64,000 nt of DNA from Flavobacterium sp. 1 (GCF_002797935.1 NZ_PGER01000001.1:1612001-1676000); one strand, 5' to 3'; positions 43,216 to 53,630 are shown, counted from the first letter of the stretch. Program-made: numbers and translations. Notes: a model not told the origin generated them from the sequence alone.

Positions 43216-45624
43216 ATGATTCAAGAAAAAGTCAATACTAGTTTAACATTTGAAGATTTCAAAACTGAAGTATTAAATGATTATAAAATTGCCATAATAA
43301 GTCGAGAATGCAGTTTATTAGGGCGTAAAGAAGTATTAACTGGAAAAGCCAAATTTGGTATTTTTGGGGATGGTAAAGAAGTCCCACAGCTTGCCATGGC
43401 AAAATGCTTTAAAAATGGTGATTTCCGTTCTGGCTATTACCGCGATCAGACTTTTATGATGGCCATTGGAGAATTGACTATCGAGCAATTTTTTGCTGGC
43501 TTATATGGCAATACCGATATTGATTTGGAACCAATGTCAGCGGGAAGACAAATGGGCGGACATTTTGTAACCCATAGTTTGAATGAAGACGGATCTTGGA
43601 AAAATCTAACACAACAAAAAAATTCCAGCGCCGATATTTCTCCAACTGCGGGGCAAATGCCTAGATTGCTGGGACTTGCTCAAGCTTCAAAAATTTACAG
43701 AAACGTTCCTGGTATTCCAAATGCGGATCAATTTTCAATAAATGGAAATGAAATTGCTTGGGGAACTATTGGAAACGCCAGCACCTCTGAAGGGGTATTT
43801 TTTGAAACTATAAATGCCGCTGGAGTACTGCAGGTGCCAATGGTAATGAGTGTTTGGGACGATGAATACGGTATTTCGGTACATGCAAGACATCAGACTA
43901 CTAAAGAAAATATTTCGGAAATATTAAAAGGATACCAAAAAGAAGAAGATACTAACGGTTTTGAAATATTCACCGTAAAGGGTTGGGATTATGTAGATTT
44001 GATTGCAACTTATGAAAAAGCTGCCGAGATAGCACGCGAAAATCATATTCCAGTTTTAATCCACGTAAATCAGTTAACGCAGCCTCAAGGACATTCAAGT
44101 TCCGGTTCACACGAAAGATATAAAAATGCAGCCCGATTAGCATGGGAAAAAGAATTTGACTGCATCCGTCAAATGAAATTATGGATGATTGCTATCAATA
44201 TTGCTTCTCCGGAGGAACTTGATGCAATTGATCTGGATGCCAAAAAAGAAGTTTTTGAAGGTAAAAAAGTGGCTTGGAATGCTTTTATCAATCCTATTAT
44301 TGACGAACAAAACGAGTTGATTTCCATTTTAGAAAGAGTCTCGGCTACTAGTGCTAAAAAAGATGAAATTCTAAAAAATATTTCTAGTCTAAAAAGCATT
44401 AAATCTCCTTTAAAAAAGGAAATAATGATTATTGCCAGAAAATCTCTTCGTTTAATTATAAGTGAAAGTGACAAAGCTGAGCTGTCTGATTGGATTACTA
44501 ATTATATCAAAAAAACACAGCCAAAGTTTAGCAGCAATTTATTTTCAGAATCAGATAAAAATATATTTTCAGTAAAAAAAGTTTTACCGGAATACCCTAA
44601 TAATGCTATTGCTGATACTGATGGGAGAATGATTTTAAGAGATAATTTTGACGCTCTTTTTTCAAAATATCCAGAAACATTAATTTTTGGCGAAGATGCC
44701 GGAAATATTGGTGACGTAAATCAAGGTCTTGAGGGAATGCAGGAAAAATATGGGGAGTTGCGCGTTGCCGATGTCGGAATTCGTGAAGCTACAATATTAG
44801 GCCAAGGAATTGGAATGGCATTAAGAGGATTGCGTCCAATTGCCGAAATACAATATTTAGATTACCTATTGTATGCAATCCAAATCATGAGTGATGATTT
44901 AGCCACATTGCAGTACAGAACCGTTGGAAAACAAAAGGCACCTCTAATTATCCGTACACGCGGTCATCGATTAGAAGGCATTTGGCATTCAGGCTCTCCA
45001 ATGGGAATGATTATCAACGCTATTAGAGGAATTCATGTATTAGTTCCAAGGAACATGACACAGGCTGCCGGTTTTTATAATTCTTTGTTGGAATCAGATG
45101 AGCCTGCTTTGGTTATCGAATGTTTGAACGGTTACAGACTGAAAGAAAAAATGCCTTTGAATTATGGTGAATTCAAAACTCCTATTGGCGTTGTTGAAAC
45201 ACTTAGAAAAGGAACTGATATTACACTTGTTTCTTATGGCTCAACATTACGATTAGTAGAACAAGCTGCCAAAGAATTGTTTGAAGCTGGTATTGACTGC
45301 GAAATCATCGATTTACAATCACTGCTTCCATTTGATATTAATCATGATATTGTAAAAAGCATAACCAAAACCAATCGATTATTAATCATTGATGAAGATG
45401 TTCCCGGCGGAGCTGCAGCTTATATTCTGCAGCAAATAATCGAAGAGCAAAATGCCTACATCCATTTGGACAGTAAACCGCAAACTTTGACTGCCAAAGC
45501 ACATAGACCAGCTTATGGAACAGATGGTGATTATTTTTCAAAACCATCAGCCGAAGACATTTATGAAAAAGTATATGAAATGATGAATGAAGTAAATCCT
45601 TCAAAATTTCCTTCTTTATATTAA
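43216..45624 (+). CDS. Fused alpha/beta E1 component of a 2-oxoacid dehydrogenase
   Basis: An 802-residue natural fusion of the two E1 subunits. The alpha half (about 1-430) has GAGRQMGGHF-type active-site loop (SAGRQMGGHF) and the thiamine-diphosphate region WGTIGNASTSEG. The beta half (about 480-802) has LIFGEDAGNIGDVNQG, RVADVGIREATILGQGIGMAL, and EIIDLQSLLPFD. Such fusions in Bacteroidota are annotated as branched-chain or pyruvate dehydrogenase E1. The decarboxylated substrate (branched-chain 2-oxoacid or pyruvate) cannot be decided here. It has a terminator at 45644-45677. Confidence 0.9.
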   Translation: MIQEKVNTSLTFEDFKTEVLNDYKIAIISRECSLLGRKEVLTGKAKFGIFGDGKEVPQLAMAKCFKNGDFRSGYYRDQTFMMAIGELTIEQFFAGLYGNTDIDLEPMSAGRQMGGHFVTHSLNEDGSWKNLTQQKNSSADISPTAGQMPRLLGLAQASKIYRNVPGIPNADQFSINGNEIAWGTIGNASTSEGVFFETINAAGVLQVPMVMSVWDDEYGISVHARHQTTKENISEILKGYQKEEDTNGFEIFTVKGWDYVDLIATYEKAAEIARENHIPVLIHVNQLTQPQGHSSSGSHERYKNAARLAWEKEFDCIRQMKLWMIAINIASPEELDAIDLDAKKEVFEGKKVAWNAFINPIIDEQNELISILERVSATSAKKDEILKNISSLKSIKSPLKKEIMIIARKSLRLIISESDKAELSDWITNYIKKTQPKFSSNLFSESDKNIFSVKKVLPEYPNNAIADTDGRMILRDNFDALFSKYPETLIFGEDAGNIGDVNQGLEGMQEKYGELRVADVGIREATILGQGIGMALRGLRPIAEIQYLDYLLYAIQIMSDDLATLQYRTVGKQKAPLIIRTRGHRLEGIWHSGSPMGMIINAIRGIHVLVPRNMTQAAGFYNSLLESDEPALVIECLNGYRLKEKMPLNYGEFKTPIGVVETLRKGTDITLVSYGSTLRLVEQAAKELFEAGIDCEIIDLQSLLPFDINHDIVKSITKTNRLLIIDEDVPGGAAAYILQQIIEEQNAYIHLDSKPQTLTAKAHRPAYGTDGDYFSKPSAEDIYEKVYEMMNEVNPSKFPSLY

Positions 45625-45643
45625 GCAAAAAGACAATATTTCT

Positions 45644-45677
45644 AATCCCAATCTTGACGATTGGGATTTTTTTTATT
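45644..45677 (+). terminator. Rho-independent terminator after the E1 gene
   Basis: AATCCCAATC (45644-45653) pairs with GATTGGGATT (45659-45668), followed by a run of T. Confidence 0.9.
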
Positions 45678-45703
45678 TTTATTCTAATTTATTATACTTC
45701 TCC

Positions 45704-46381
45704 ATGAAATCCTTAGAAACTTTATTTTCAGATTTAAAAGACATCAAAGTAGTTGACAGTTCCATCCCCTATTCTCAATACACTCCTTTGGATTTATCGG
45801 CTTCTAATATGGAATTAAACCAGCTAAACATTTCTGATCCAACAGAATTTGAAATCTATATTGAAAATCTTTTAACAAAAAACAAGGCTGCTGTTGCTTA
45901 CGGAGGTTATAACGAAGTCCGCAGCTTATACAAAAGAAGTACCCATTTTAATGATTCGAATACTGAGGAACGTAACATTCATATAGGTCTGGATTTATGG
46001 ATAAAAGCAGGAACGCCAGTATTAGCTGCATTGGATGGAAAAGTGCATAGTTTTCAAAACAATAATAATTTGGGAGATTATGGCCCGACAATTATACTGG
46101 AGCATCAGTTAGAAAACCAAATTTTTTATACTTTATACGGACATTTAGCTTTAGAAAGTATTGCATTCATTAATGTTGGCGATTTTTTTGCAAAAGGGCA
46201 GCAATTGGCTTTATTAGGAAACTCATCGGTAAATGGAGATTATGCGCCTCATTTACATTTTCAAATTATAAAAAATATTAATGCTAATTTGGGGGACTAT
46301 CCAGGAGTCTGCAGTAAAAGCAAATTAGCTTATTATTTAGAAAACTGCCCTAATCCAAACTTGTTATTGAAGATTTACTAA
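45704..46381 (+). CDS. M23-family peptidoglycan metallopeptidase-like protein lacking a signal peptide
   Basis: A 225-residue LytM/M23 protein. The zinc-binding signature is HIGLD (H93, D97) with H147 and HLHF (H183, H185) completing the site, so the active centre is intact. The N-terminal 60 residues are polar and show no export signal. Related M23 domains in Bacteroidota occur fused to cytosolic aminotransferases, so a cytoplasmic substrate other than peptidoglycan is possible. It starts 79 bp after the E1 gene, beyond that gene's terminator. Confidence 0.85.
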   Translation: MKSLETLFSDLKDIKVVDSSIPYSQYTPLDLSASNMELNQLNISDPTEFEIYIENLLTKNKAAVAYGGYNEVRSLYKRSTHFNDSNTEERNIHIGLDLWIKAGTPVLAALDGKVHSFQNNNNLGDYGPTIILEHQLENQIFYTLYGHLALESIAFINVGDFFAKGQQLALLGNSSVNGDYAPHLHFQIIKNINANLGDYPGVCSKSKLAYYLENCPNPNLLLKIY

Positions 46382-46608
46382 AAATCTGATAGAATCGAAA
46401 TTGTCAAAACTAAAAGCTTACTTCTATTCCATTAAGCTAGTTTCTCAAACTATTTCTATAGGCTTGATGAAACAAATCGAACTACATCATATTTTAAACA
46501 ATATCTACATAAAACTATAAGTGTGAATCATGTAACTGCTGATAAAAATTATGCAGCATTGTGTGACTAATTGTTGACGAACTTTAACAATTAAAAAAAA
46601 TCACAAAT

Positions 46609-47640
46609 ATGAAAAAATTATTTTTTTTGTGTACATGCTTGGCATTTACATACATAACCAGCGCAGTTAACACCTCAAGACATAATGTGGATCTTAGAAA
46701 TTATCTTAATAAAACTGATATTATGTTTTATGAATCTGAAGATTTGAACGATTCTCTTTCTGAAAAAAAAGATTCAGATAATGACGGTGTTGCAGATAAA
46801 AATGATAAATGTCCAGACACACCAGCTGGAGTACAAGTTGACAAAACAGGCTGTCCGCTTGATAAAGACTTAGATGGTGTTGCCGATTATTTAGATGAAT
46901 GTGCAGATACTGCCGGTTCACTAGAATTAAAAGGCTGTCCGGATATTGATAAAGATGGTGTTGCCGATGCAAAAGACCGCTGTCCTGATTTTGCCGGTTC
47001 ATCTGAATTAAAGGGCTGTCCCGATGTTGATAAAGACGGTGTACCAGATGTCGATGATAAATGTGTTAATACAACTCTTGGTCTCAAAGTTAATGCATCT
47101 GGATGCCCGATGGACAATGATAATGACGGTGTGGCTAATGAAGTGGATCTTTGTCCTGATGCCACAGGCCCCTTAGCACTAAAAGGCTGCCCTGATACTG
47201 ATGGTGATGGTGTTACCGATAATAATGACCGCTGTCCTACCGAAAAAGGGAATATTACTGACAAGGGCTGTCCTAAAATTGCTCCAGTAGATGTCAAAAA
47301 AATTGCTGATATCGGAGGGAAAATCTTCTTTGAAAATGCCAGTGCCGAACTAAAAACATCTTCTTTTGTTCAGCTGGATTATTTGGTCGAAATATTAAAA
47401 CGTTATAATGCAACCATTCTGCAAATCGGCGGGCATACTGATAATGTAGGCGGTGATGCTTATAATATTGACTTATCTAAACAGCGTGCCGAATCTGTAA
47501 AAACTTATTTAATAAGCAAAGGAATACCTGACTCCAGACTGACAGCTTTAGGATTTGGAGATGGTAAACCAATTGCAAGTAACACAACATCTTCAGGCAG
47601 GTCCAAAAATCGAAGAGTTGAATTGATAACATCGTATTAA
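46609..47640 (+). CDS. OmpA-family protein with thrombospondin type-3 repeats
   Basis: A 343-residue envelope protein with a signal peptide at about 1-19. Residues about 55-225 hold five to six calcium-binding TSP type-3 repeats (DKDGVADAKDRCPD pattern). The C-terminal OmpA peptidoglycan-binding domain lies at about 230-343 and has IGGHTDNVG, LSKQRAESVKTYL and NRRVE. It is expected to tether the outer membrane to peptidoglycan. There is no membrane barrel, so it is the soluble-linker type. A terminator lies at 47677-47715. Confidence 0.9.
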   Translation: MKKLFFLCTCLAFTYITSAVNTSRHNVDLRNYLNKTDIMFYESEDLNDSLSEKKDSDNDGVADKNDKCPDTPAGVQVDKTGCPLDKDLDGVADYLDECADTAGSLELKGCPDIDKDGVADAKDRCPDFAGSSELKGCPDVDKDGVPDVDDKCVNTTLGLKVNASGCPMDNDNDGVANEVDLCPDATGPLALKGCPDTDGDGVTDNNDRCPTEKGNITDKGCPKIAPVDVKKIADIGGKIFFENASAELKTSSFVQLDYLVEILKRYNATILQIGGHTDNVGGDAYNIDLSKQRAESVKTYLISKGIPDSRLTALGFGDGKPIASNTTSSGRSKNRRVELITSY

Positions 47641-47676
47641 AAAAAGCAAAATTAGTTGACTATTAATTTTTTCTTT

Positions 47677-47715
47677 GAAGAAGAGGCTGTTTTCACAACA
47701 GCTTCTTTTTTTTTG
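47677..47715 (+). terminator. Rho-independent terminator after the OmpA gene
   Basis: GGCTGTT and AACAGC close a small loop, the stem extended by GAAGA/TTCTT, followed by eight or more T. Confidence 0.85.
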
Positions 47716-47855
47716 CTAAAAAACTAACTCTAAACTGAAGATACTCAAAAACAGCTCAACTCTTCTTTTTACAGCTAAGGCAAGCAAATTGGTTTCTTTA
47801 TGTAAAAAAGCAGTAACATATTAAATATAGATAATTAAAAAAAGCATCCTTTTTT

Positions 47856-47884
47856 TTGTAAAATAATTACTATTTTTACTTTCT
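47856..47884 (+). promoter_or_regulatory. Candidate promoter of the NTF2-like/DinB-like pair
   Basis: TTG at 47856-47858, an 18-bp spacer and TACTTTCT at 47877-47884 approximate TTG-N18-TAnnTTTG. The ATG follows at 47897. Confidence 0.4.
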
Positions 47885-47896
47885 AACATTATCAAA

Positions 47897-48370
47897 ATGA
47901 ATTCAAACGAACAATTAATTCACAAATTTTATACTGCTTTCGCAAATGCTGACGCCAACACTATGTGTGAATGCTACCACTCTAACATTCAGTTTCAAGA
48001 CCCTGCCTTTGGGATATTAAAAGGCAATGAAGCTTGCCAGATGTGGAAAATGCTAATAAAAAAAAGTAAAGGAAACATTAAAATAGAATTTTCTGAGATT
48101 AAAGCCGATGAATATTCGGGTACTGCTACATGGGTTGCTACCTATAATTTCAGCAAAACAAATCGAAAAGTAGTCAATGAAATTAAGGCTCAATTTCAGT
48201 TTCGTGATGGATTAATTGTAAAGCACACTGATTATTTTGACATTTGGAAATGGTCAAAACAGGCTTTTGGATTTAAAGGATTTCTATTAGGCTGGACAGG
48301 TTTCATGCAAAAACAAATTCAGAAACAAGCCATTGCTTCATTAAAAAACTATACAAAAACTCAATCCTAA
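47897..48370 (+). CDS. NTF2-like (SnoaL-like) fold protein
   Basis: A 157-residue cytoplasmic protein with the cone-shaped NTF2 fold pattern: NEQLIHKFYTAFANADANTMCECYHSN, IQFQDPAFGILKGNEACQMW, and FRDGLIVKHTDYFDIWKW. Family members are small-molecule isomerases/hydrolases or binding proteins and the function here is unknown. The stop codon overlaps the ATG of the DinB-like gene by one base. Confidence 0.85.
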   Translation: MNSNEQLIHKFYTAFANADANTMCECYHSNIQFQDPAFGILKGNEACQMWKMLIKKSKGNIKIEFSEIKADEYSGTATWVATYNFSKTNRKVVNEIKAQFQFRDGLIVKHTDYFDIWKWSKQAFGFKGFLLGWTGFMQKQIQKQAIASLKNYTKTQS

Positions 48371-48816
48371 TGACTATAGAAATTTTAAAAACATTATTTA
48401 ATCGAGATCTCAATAAGCTAAAATCGGAAATTGATTCTTACAGCAATGAAAGTAAAATTTGGCATATTGAAAAAACAATTTCAAATTCAGGAGGCAATCT
48501 CTGCTTGCATTTAATAGGTAATCTAAACACCTATATTGGATCGCAAATTGGGAACACAAATTATATTAGGAATAGAGAGTTAGAATTTTCTGATAAATTT
48601 GTTCCAAAAAGTACACTTATTGCTCAAATCGATGCTACAATAGTAGTGATTAATAGCATATTCAATCAACTTACTGATGAAGATTTAAATCAAGAACACC
48701 CTTATTTAGTTTTTGAAAGCAAAACCTCTGTTGCTTTTTTATTATTGCATCTTACAACTCATTTGGCCTATCATTTGGGTCAGATTAATTATCATAGACG
48801 ATTATTGGATAATTAG
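48370..48816 (+). CDS. DinB/YfiT-like metalloenzyme-fold protein (DUF1572-type)
   Basis: A 148-residue helical protein. It fits the DinB-like four-helix fold with three metal-ligand histidines: LCLHLIGNL (first), then LLHLTTHLAYHLGQINYHR (second and third). Such proteins include mycothiol- or bacillithiol-dependent transferases and many of unknown function. Translation is coupled to the NTF2-like gene. Confidence 0.82.
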   Translation: MTIEILKTLFNRDLNKLKSEIDSYSNESKIWHIEKTISNSGGNLCLHLIGNLNTYIGSQIGNTNYIRNRELEFSDKFVPKSTLIAQIDATIVVINSIFNQLTDEDLNQEHPYLVFESKTSVAFLLLHLTTHLAYHLGQINYHRRLLDN

Positions 48817-49210
48817 TGTTGCTAAATTGTTAATTGCAAATAATTCAAACTTTGATTTTTTATCCCTAAATTTTAGACTCTTTACTTTAACAGATAAGAA
48901 GTGCGTATAATTATAAGTGTTTTTTCATATAAACAGGAATGACATAGAAGATATTTGATCAATTCTGTTAATTTTAACACTATTAAACTGATTAAAAATA
49001 TAGACTATAAATTTTCTCTATAACGTAATAGTCATAAAAAATAATCATAAAAATAAAGGAAACAATACACAAATAACTACTTACCAATAAATACCTTAAT
49101 TATTATTTAAAAATGAACTGCAAGGTCAATCAAGCCTGAAAATTTCTTAAATTTACTAGTATAAAACAGTTTTTATAAAACAGCGTATTCAACTAAATAA
49201 TTTCTATAAA
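48817..49210. other. Non-coding region upstream of pflB
   Basis: 394 bp of very AT-rich sequence. The palindrome TTGATCAA near 48956 is too short for an FNR-type site (TTGAT-N4-ATCAA), and I found no convincing promoter pair. It probably holds the regulatory region of the fermentative operon. Confidence 0.4.
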
Positions 49211-51445
49211 ATGAAAAGTACAACTGAAACATTATATTTTAAAACAGGAAATTGGAATAAAGCAATTGATGTTTATGATTTTGTATTGCAAAATATTACT
49301 CCTTATGAAGGTGATCAAAGTTTCTTAGTGGGACCATCAGAAAAAACAAATAAGCTATGGAATGTATGTAAAGAGAATTTACTGGAAGAAAGAAAGAAAA
49401 ATGGCTGCTTAGCCATTGATACTAATATAATCTCAAATCTTACTTCATTTGGTCCAGGTTATATTGATAAGCAGAATGAAGTTATTGTAGGCTTACAAAC
49501 CGACCAAGTCTTAAAAAGAGCAATGAAACCATTTGGCGGAATCAAATTAGTTGAATCTGCAGTAGCCGAAAGAGGTTTGAAAGTTTCTGATGAAGTGATT
49601 AAAATTTTCAACTATGCTAAAGATCATAATCAAGCCGTTTTTAGTGCCTACGACAGCGAAATTAGAGCCTATCGTTCTAAACACTTATTAACAGGTTTAC
49701 CTGATAATTATGCCAGAGGAAGAATTATTGGTGATTTTAGAAGAGTTGCTCTTTATGGCGTAGATCGTCTAATTGAAGCCAAAAAAGAAGATTTTGCTGT
49801 TATTGGTGGCGAAATGACAGATCACAAAGTACGTCTTAGAGAAGAAATCTCGGAACAGATTAAAGCTTTACAGGATATGAAAATCATGGCCAATTCTTAT
49901 GGCATTGATATTTCTGTACCAGCATCCAATGCAAAAGAAGCTGTCCAGTTCACCTATTTAGCATATTTAAGCGCAGTAAAAGAACAAGATGGAGCCGCAA
50001 TGTCTCTAGGAAATGTTTCATCATTTTTGGATATTTATATTGAAAATGATTTGAAATCAGGTTTAATAAACGAAGAAGATGCGCAAGAATTTATCGATCA
50101 GTTTGTAATGAAACTTCGTTTGGTACGTCACTTGCGTCCAGGAGCTTATGATGAAATTTTTGGTGGAGATCCAACTTGGGTAACCGAAGCCATTGGCGGA
50201 CAGCTTAATGACGGAAGAACAAAAGTGACAAAAACTTCATTCAGATTTCTTCAGACATTATATAATTTAGGAGCTTCTCCAGAACCGAATTTGACAATTC
50301 TTTGGTCACAAAGCCTGCCAAAAGGATTTAAAGATTTTTGTGCCGAAGTTTCTATTGACACCTCTTCTCTTCAATATGAGAATGATGATTTAATGCGTAC
50401 TAACAGAGGATCTGATGATTACGGAATAGCTTGCTGCGTATCTTATCAAAAAATCGGAAAAACTATTCAGCACTTTGGAGCCCGCGCTAATTTGCCAAAA
50501 GCACTGCTTATGGCTTTAAACGGCGGACGTGAAGAAGATAAAGGATCTGTTGTCATTAGAAACATTCCTCAAATGGCTGATGGTATTCTTGAGTATGATG
50601 CTGTTCTAAATATCTTCAAAACTACTTTAGCCGAAGTAGCGAGAGTTTATGCAAAATCAATGTATATTATTCATTATATGCATGACAAATACTATTATGA
50701 AAGAGCACAAATGGCTTTGATTGACAGTGATCCAAATATTGATATTGCTTATGGCGCTGCAGGAATTTCTATTATTGCCGATTCATTATCTGCCATCAAA
50801 TATGCAAAAGTTACTCCAGTTAGAAATGACATAGGATTGACTGTAGATTTCAATATTGAAGGTGATTTTCCAAAATTTGGAAATGACGATGACAGAGTTG
50901 ACAGTATTGCTCAAGAAATCACTACAATATTTATTGATGAATTAAGAAAACATGTAGCTTACAAAAACGCAACTCCTACTCTATCTTTACTGACTATTAC
51001 TTCAAATGTGATGTACGGTTCTAATACAGGTTCAACACCTGACGGTCGTAAAGGCGGTGAACCTTTTGCTCCAGGAGCAAACCCAATGCACGGAAGAGAT
51101 ACAAATGGGGCTATTGCTTCCTTAAACTCCGTGAGTAAATTGAAATATGAAGATGCTCAGGATGGTATTTCATATACGTTTACAATGGTACCAAAATCTT
51201 TAGGATCTGATAAAGAAGATCAGGTTATAAATTTAAAAACCATTCTGGACAGCTACTTTGGAAGAAATGCACATCACTTAAATGTAAATGTTTTGAATAA
51301 AGAAACATTATTAGATGCTTACAATCATCCAGAAAATTATCCTCAATTAACCATAAGAGTTTCTGGATATGCAGTTAATTTCGTTCGATTGTCTAAAGCA
51401 CATCAGCTTGAGGTTATCACAAGAACTTTTCACGAAACTTTGTAA
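49211..51445 (+). CDS. pflB: Pyruvate formate-lyase
   Basis: A 744-residue glycyl-radical enzyme, full length. The catalytic cysteine pair is in [10 protein letters not shown] (C408-C409), and the glycyl radical site in [10 protein letters not shown] (G719). It splits pyruvate with CoA to acetyl-CoA and formate under anoxic conditions. A terminator-like hairpin follows at 51484-51535, then the activase gene. Together with pflA and an OFA-type transporter it forms a fermentative operon. Confidence 0.97.
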   Translation: MKSTTETLYFKTGNWNKAIDVYDFVLQNITPYEGDQSFLVGPSEKTNKLWNVCKENLLEERKKNGCLAIDTNIISNLTSFGPGYIDKQNEVIVGLQTDQVLKRAMKPFGGIKLVESAVAERGLKVSDEVIKIFNYAKDHNQAVFSAYDSEIRAYRSKHLLTGLPDNYARGRIIGDFRRVALYGVDRLIEAKKEDFAVIGGEMTDHKVRLREEISEQIKALQDMKIMANSYGIDISVPASNAKEAVQFTYLAYLSAVKEQDGAAMSLGNVSSFLDIYIENDLKSGLINEEDAQEFIDQFVMKLRLVRHLRPGAYDEIFGGDPTWVTEAIGGQLNDGRTKVTKTSFRFLQTLYNLGASPEPNLTILWSQSLPKGFKDFCAEVSIDTSSLQYENDDLMRTNRGSDDYGIACCVSYQKIGKTIQHFGARANLPKALLMALNGGREEDKGSVVIRNIPQMADGILEYDAVLNIFKTTLAEVARVYAKSMYIIHYMHDKYYYERAQMALIDSDPNIDIAYGAAGISIIADSLSAIKYAKVTPVRNDIGLTVDFNIEGDFPKFGNDDDRVDSIAQEITTIFIDELRKHVAYKNATPTLSLLTITSNVMYGSNTGSTPDGRKGGEPFAPGANPMHGRDTNGAIASLNSVSKLKYEDAQDGISYTFTMVPKSLGSDKEDQVINLKTILDSYFGRNAHHLNVNVLNKETLLDAYNHPENYPQLTIRVSGYAVNFVRLSKAHQLEVITRTFHETL

Positions 51446-51483
51446 ATTAACCACTAACTATAGATTTTAAATTAAACCACATT

Positions 51484-51535
51484 AACCTGTCTAAAAAAAA
51501 ACTAATTACGTTTTTTAGTTGGACAGGTTTTTTTA
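51484..51535 (+). terminator. Hairpin between pflB and pflA
   Basis: AACCTGTC (51484-51491) pairs with GGACAGGTT (51521-51529), extended by A-run/T-run pairing and followed by T. It may reduce read-through so that pflA is made at lower level than pflB, which fits the catalytic role of the activase. Confidence 0.7.
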
Positions 51536-51549
51536 AATCTTTTCATTGA

Positions 51550-52332
51550 ATGTATTTTCCGCAGCAACAATATACCGATGATTCAATAGACGTACACAAT
51601 CCAGACTTACTTCGAGTCCATTCTATTGAAACATTTGGAACTCATGATGGTCCAGGAATCAGAATGGTAATCTTTGTTCAAGGATGCCAGTTTAGATGTT
51701 TGTATTGTCAAAATCCGGATACTTTGGATATTCATGGCGGGACATTTATGCCCATTGAAGAACTGATTGAAAAAGCTTTACACCAAAAATCTTATTTTGG
51801 TAAAGATGGCGGTGTTACCGTTTCTGGAGGTGAACCTTTATTGCAAAGAGATAAATTAATTCATTTTTTTGACCGTTTACACGAAAATGGAATTCACACT
51901 TGTCTGGATTCCAATGGCAGAGTGCTGGATTCAAAAACAGAACAGCTCTTAGAAAGAACCGATTTATTGCTGCTGGATGTCAAACATATCAATAAAGAAT
52001 GGCATAAAAAGCTGACTGGTGTAAAAAACAAAACAACTCTTCGATTGGCTGAATATAGAGAAAGTACTGGGAAACCAATGTGGCTGCGCTATGTATTAGT
52101 GCCTGGGTGGAGCGATCAGGAAGAATACCTTCATGAATGGGGAAAACATTTTACCTCTTACAAAACAATAGAGAAAGTTGAAATTATACCTTTCCATCAA
52201 ATGGGCAAAAGCAAATGGGAATTGCTGGGCTTAGAATATCAATTAGCTGATACCATTCCGCACACAGCAGAAGAAATAAATAAAGCGGCCGAAATATTCA
52301 AGCTTTACTTCAAAAATGTAAAAATCAAATAA
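51550..52332 (+). CDS. pflA: Pyruvate formate-lyase activating enzyme (radical SAM)
   Basis: A 260-residue radical-SAM activase. The [4Fe-4S] motif CQFRCLYC (CxxxCxxC) sits in VQGCQFRCLYCQNPDT, preceded by ETFGTHDGPGIRMVIF, the classical PflA start. GGVTVSGGEPLLQ provides SAM binding. It abstracts hydrogen from the PflB glycine G719 to make the radical. It follows pflB after 104 bp. Confidence 0.95.
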   Translation: MYFPQQQYTDDSIDVHNPDLLRVHSIETFGTHDGPGIRMVIFVQGCQFRCLYCQNPDTLDIHGGTFMPIEELIEKALHQKSYFGKDGGVTVSGGEPLLQRDKLIHFFDRLHENGIHTCLDSNGRVLDSKTEQLLERTDLLLLDVKHINKEWHKKLTGVKNKTTLRLAEYRESTGKPMWLRYVLVPGWSDQEEYLHEWGKHFTSYKTIEKVEIIPFHQMGKSKWELLGLEYQLADTIPHTAEEINKAAEIFKLYFKNVKIK

Positions 52333-52370
52333 AAATCAAGAATATTTTTTACAATAAAAACGAAACAGTT

Positions 52371-53543
52371 ATGTCAAAAAATAAATATTTGATAGTATTG
52401 GCAGGAATGGTCATGCAGTTGTCAATAGGATCAATTTACGCTTACAGCAAATGGATAGAACCATTATCAAAAGAATTAAACTGGGATGCCCACGATACCA
52501 AAACAGGATTTAGCTTAGCTATTTGCTTTTTAGGGCTTACGGCGGCTTTTATGGGTAAATTTGCTCAAAAAATTGGGCCAAAAAAAGCAGGATTAATCGC
52601 AGCAGCATTTTTATCAATTGGATTATTAGGCAGTGCATTGTCTGTAAAAATAGGCTCGCTTTATTTGTTTTATTTGACATTTGGCGTACTGCAGGGTATC
52701 GGTTTGGGATTTGGATATATTGTACCTGTATATACTGTTGTCAAATGGTTTCCTGATCGTCCCGGATTCGCATCTGGCATAATTATTATGTCGTTTGCAT
52801 TGGGATCATTATTAACGTCTTTTTTAATTGGTCCATTATGCGCTTCAATGGGATTATCCGGAGCATTTGGAGTTTTAGGAATTGCTTACGGAATTTGTAT
52901 GCTCGGAAGTGCTTTATATTTAGCAAACCCAACAAGTATAACCAATCAACATCTGCATGAAGATTTAACTGCAAAACAAATAATTACTGACAAACGTTTT
53001 ATTGCGTTATGGCTATTATTATTTTTAAATGTATGCGGAGGTATTGCCATTATCTCAAAAGCGGCAATTCTTGGTGAAGAAGTTGTAGGAATGAGTACCG
53101 CTCAAGCAACTATGTTTGTTGCCATCATAGGGTTATTTAATGGTATTGGACGTTTATTTTGGTCAAGTATTTCAGATAAAATCGGCTGTTGGACAACTTT
53201 TATGATTTTTATCGGAATCAATGCGGTCTGTTTTGCTTTAATACCTACTTTTTCAACAAATCAAATCTCATTTCAAACATTAACCTTTATTATAATTGCT
53301 GGTTACGGTGCTGGATTTGCAACAATGCCGTCATTTGTAAAAGATATTTTTGGAGCGGATAAATATGGTCCAGTACTCGGTTATATCTTAACTGCATGGT
53401 CAGCAGCGGCATTTGCCGGGCCTTTGCTTTTAGGCTTAACAGCAGATATTTCAATTTTCTATTTATTTGCAGTATTACTTCTGATAGCTTTACTTGTTGG
53501 ATTGTGGCTCAAAACACTATTGCTAAAGCCAGTTACATCATAA
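52371..53543 (+). CDS. OFA-type major facilitator (formate/oxalate antiporter-like)
   Basis: A 390-residue membrane transporter with about 12 transmembrane helices. It has the OFA start pattern MVMQLSIGSIYAYSKWIEPLSKEL and MFS motif-A-like RLFWSSISDKIG between helices 8 and 9. It lies 38 bp after pflA, so probably exports formate or exchanges small organic acids made by the pathway. No FocA-type formate channel is seen, so it may take over that role. A strong terminator follows at 53551-53586. Confidence 0.85.
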   Translation: MSKNKYLIVLAGMVMQLSIGSIYAYSKWIEPLSKELNWDAHDTKTGFSLAICFLGLTAAFMGKFAQKIGPKKAGLIAAAFLSIGLLGSALSVKIGSLYLFYLTFGVLQGIGLGFGYIVPVYTVVKWFPDRPGFASGIIIMSFALGSLLTSFLIGPLCASMGLSGAFGVLGIAYGICMLGSALYLANPTSITNQHLHEDLTAKQIITDKRFIALWLLLFLNVCGGIAIISKAAILGEEVVGMSTAQATMFVAIIGLFNGIGRLFWSSISDKIGCWTTFMIFIGINAVCFALIPTFSTNQISFQTLTFIIIAGYGAGFATMPSFVKDIFGADKYGPVLGYILTAWSAAAFAGPLLLGLTADISIFYLFAVLLLIALLVGLWLKTLLLKPVTS

Positions 53544-53550
53544 AAATAAA

Positions 53551-53586
53551 AAAGCTCAAACTAAGATTAAGTTTGAGCTTTTTAAA
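53551..53586 (+). terminator. Rho-independent terminator after the MFS gene
   Basis: AAAGCTCAAACT (53551-53562) pairs perfectly with AGTTTGAGCTTT (about 53570-53582 region), followed by T-rich sequence. It closes the pfl operon. Confidence 0.9.
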
Positions 53587-53630
53587 TTTTAAAATATTAT
53601 TTAAATTGAAAAGTTTTAACCTCCTAGATT

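Noticed and set aside
48953..48963. FNR-type site upstream of pflB
   Set aside because: TTGATCAA lacks the 4-bp spacer of TTGAT-N4-ATCAA and lies about 250 bp upstream of the start; not enough to call.
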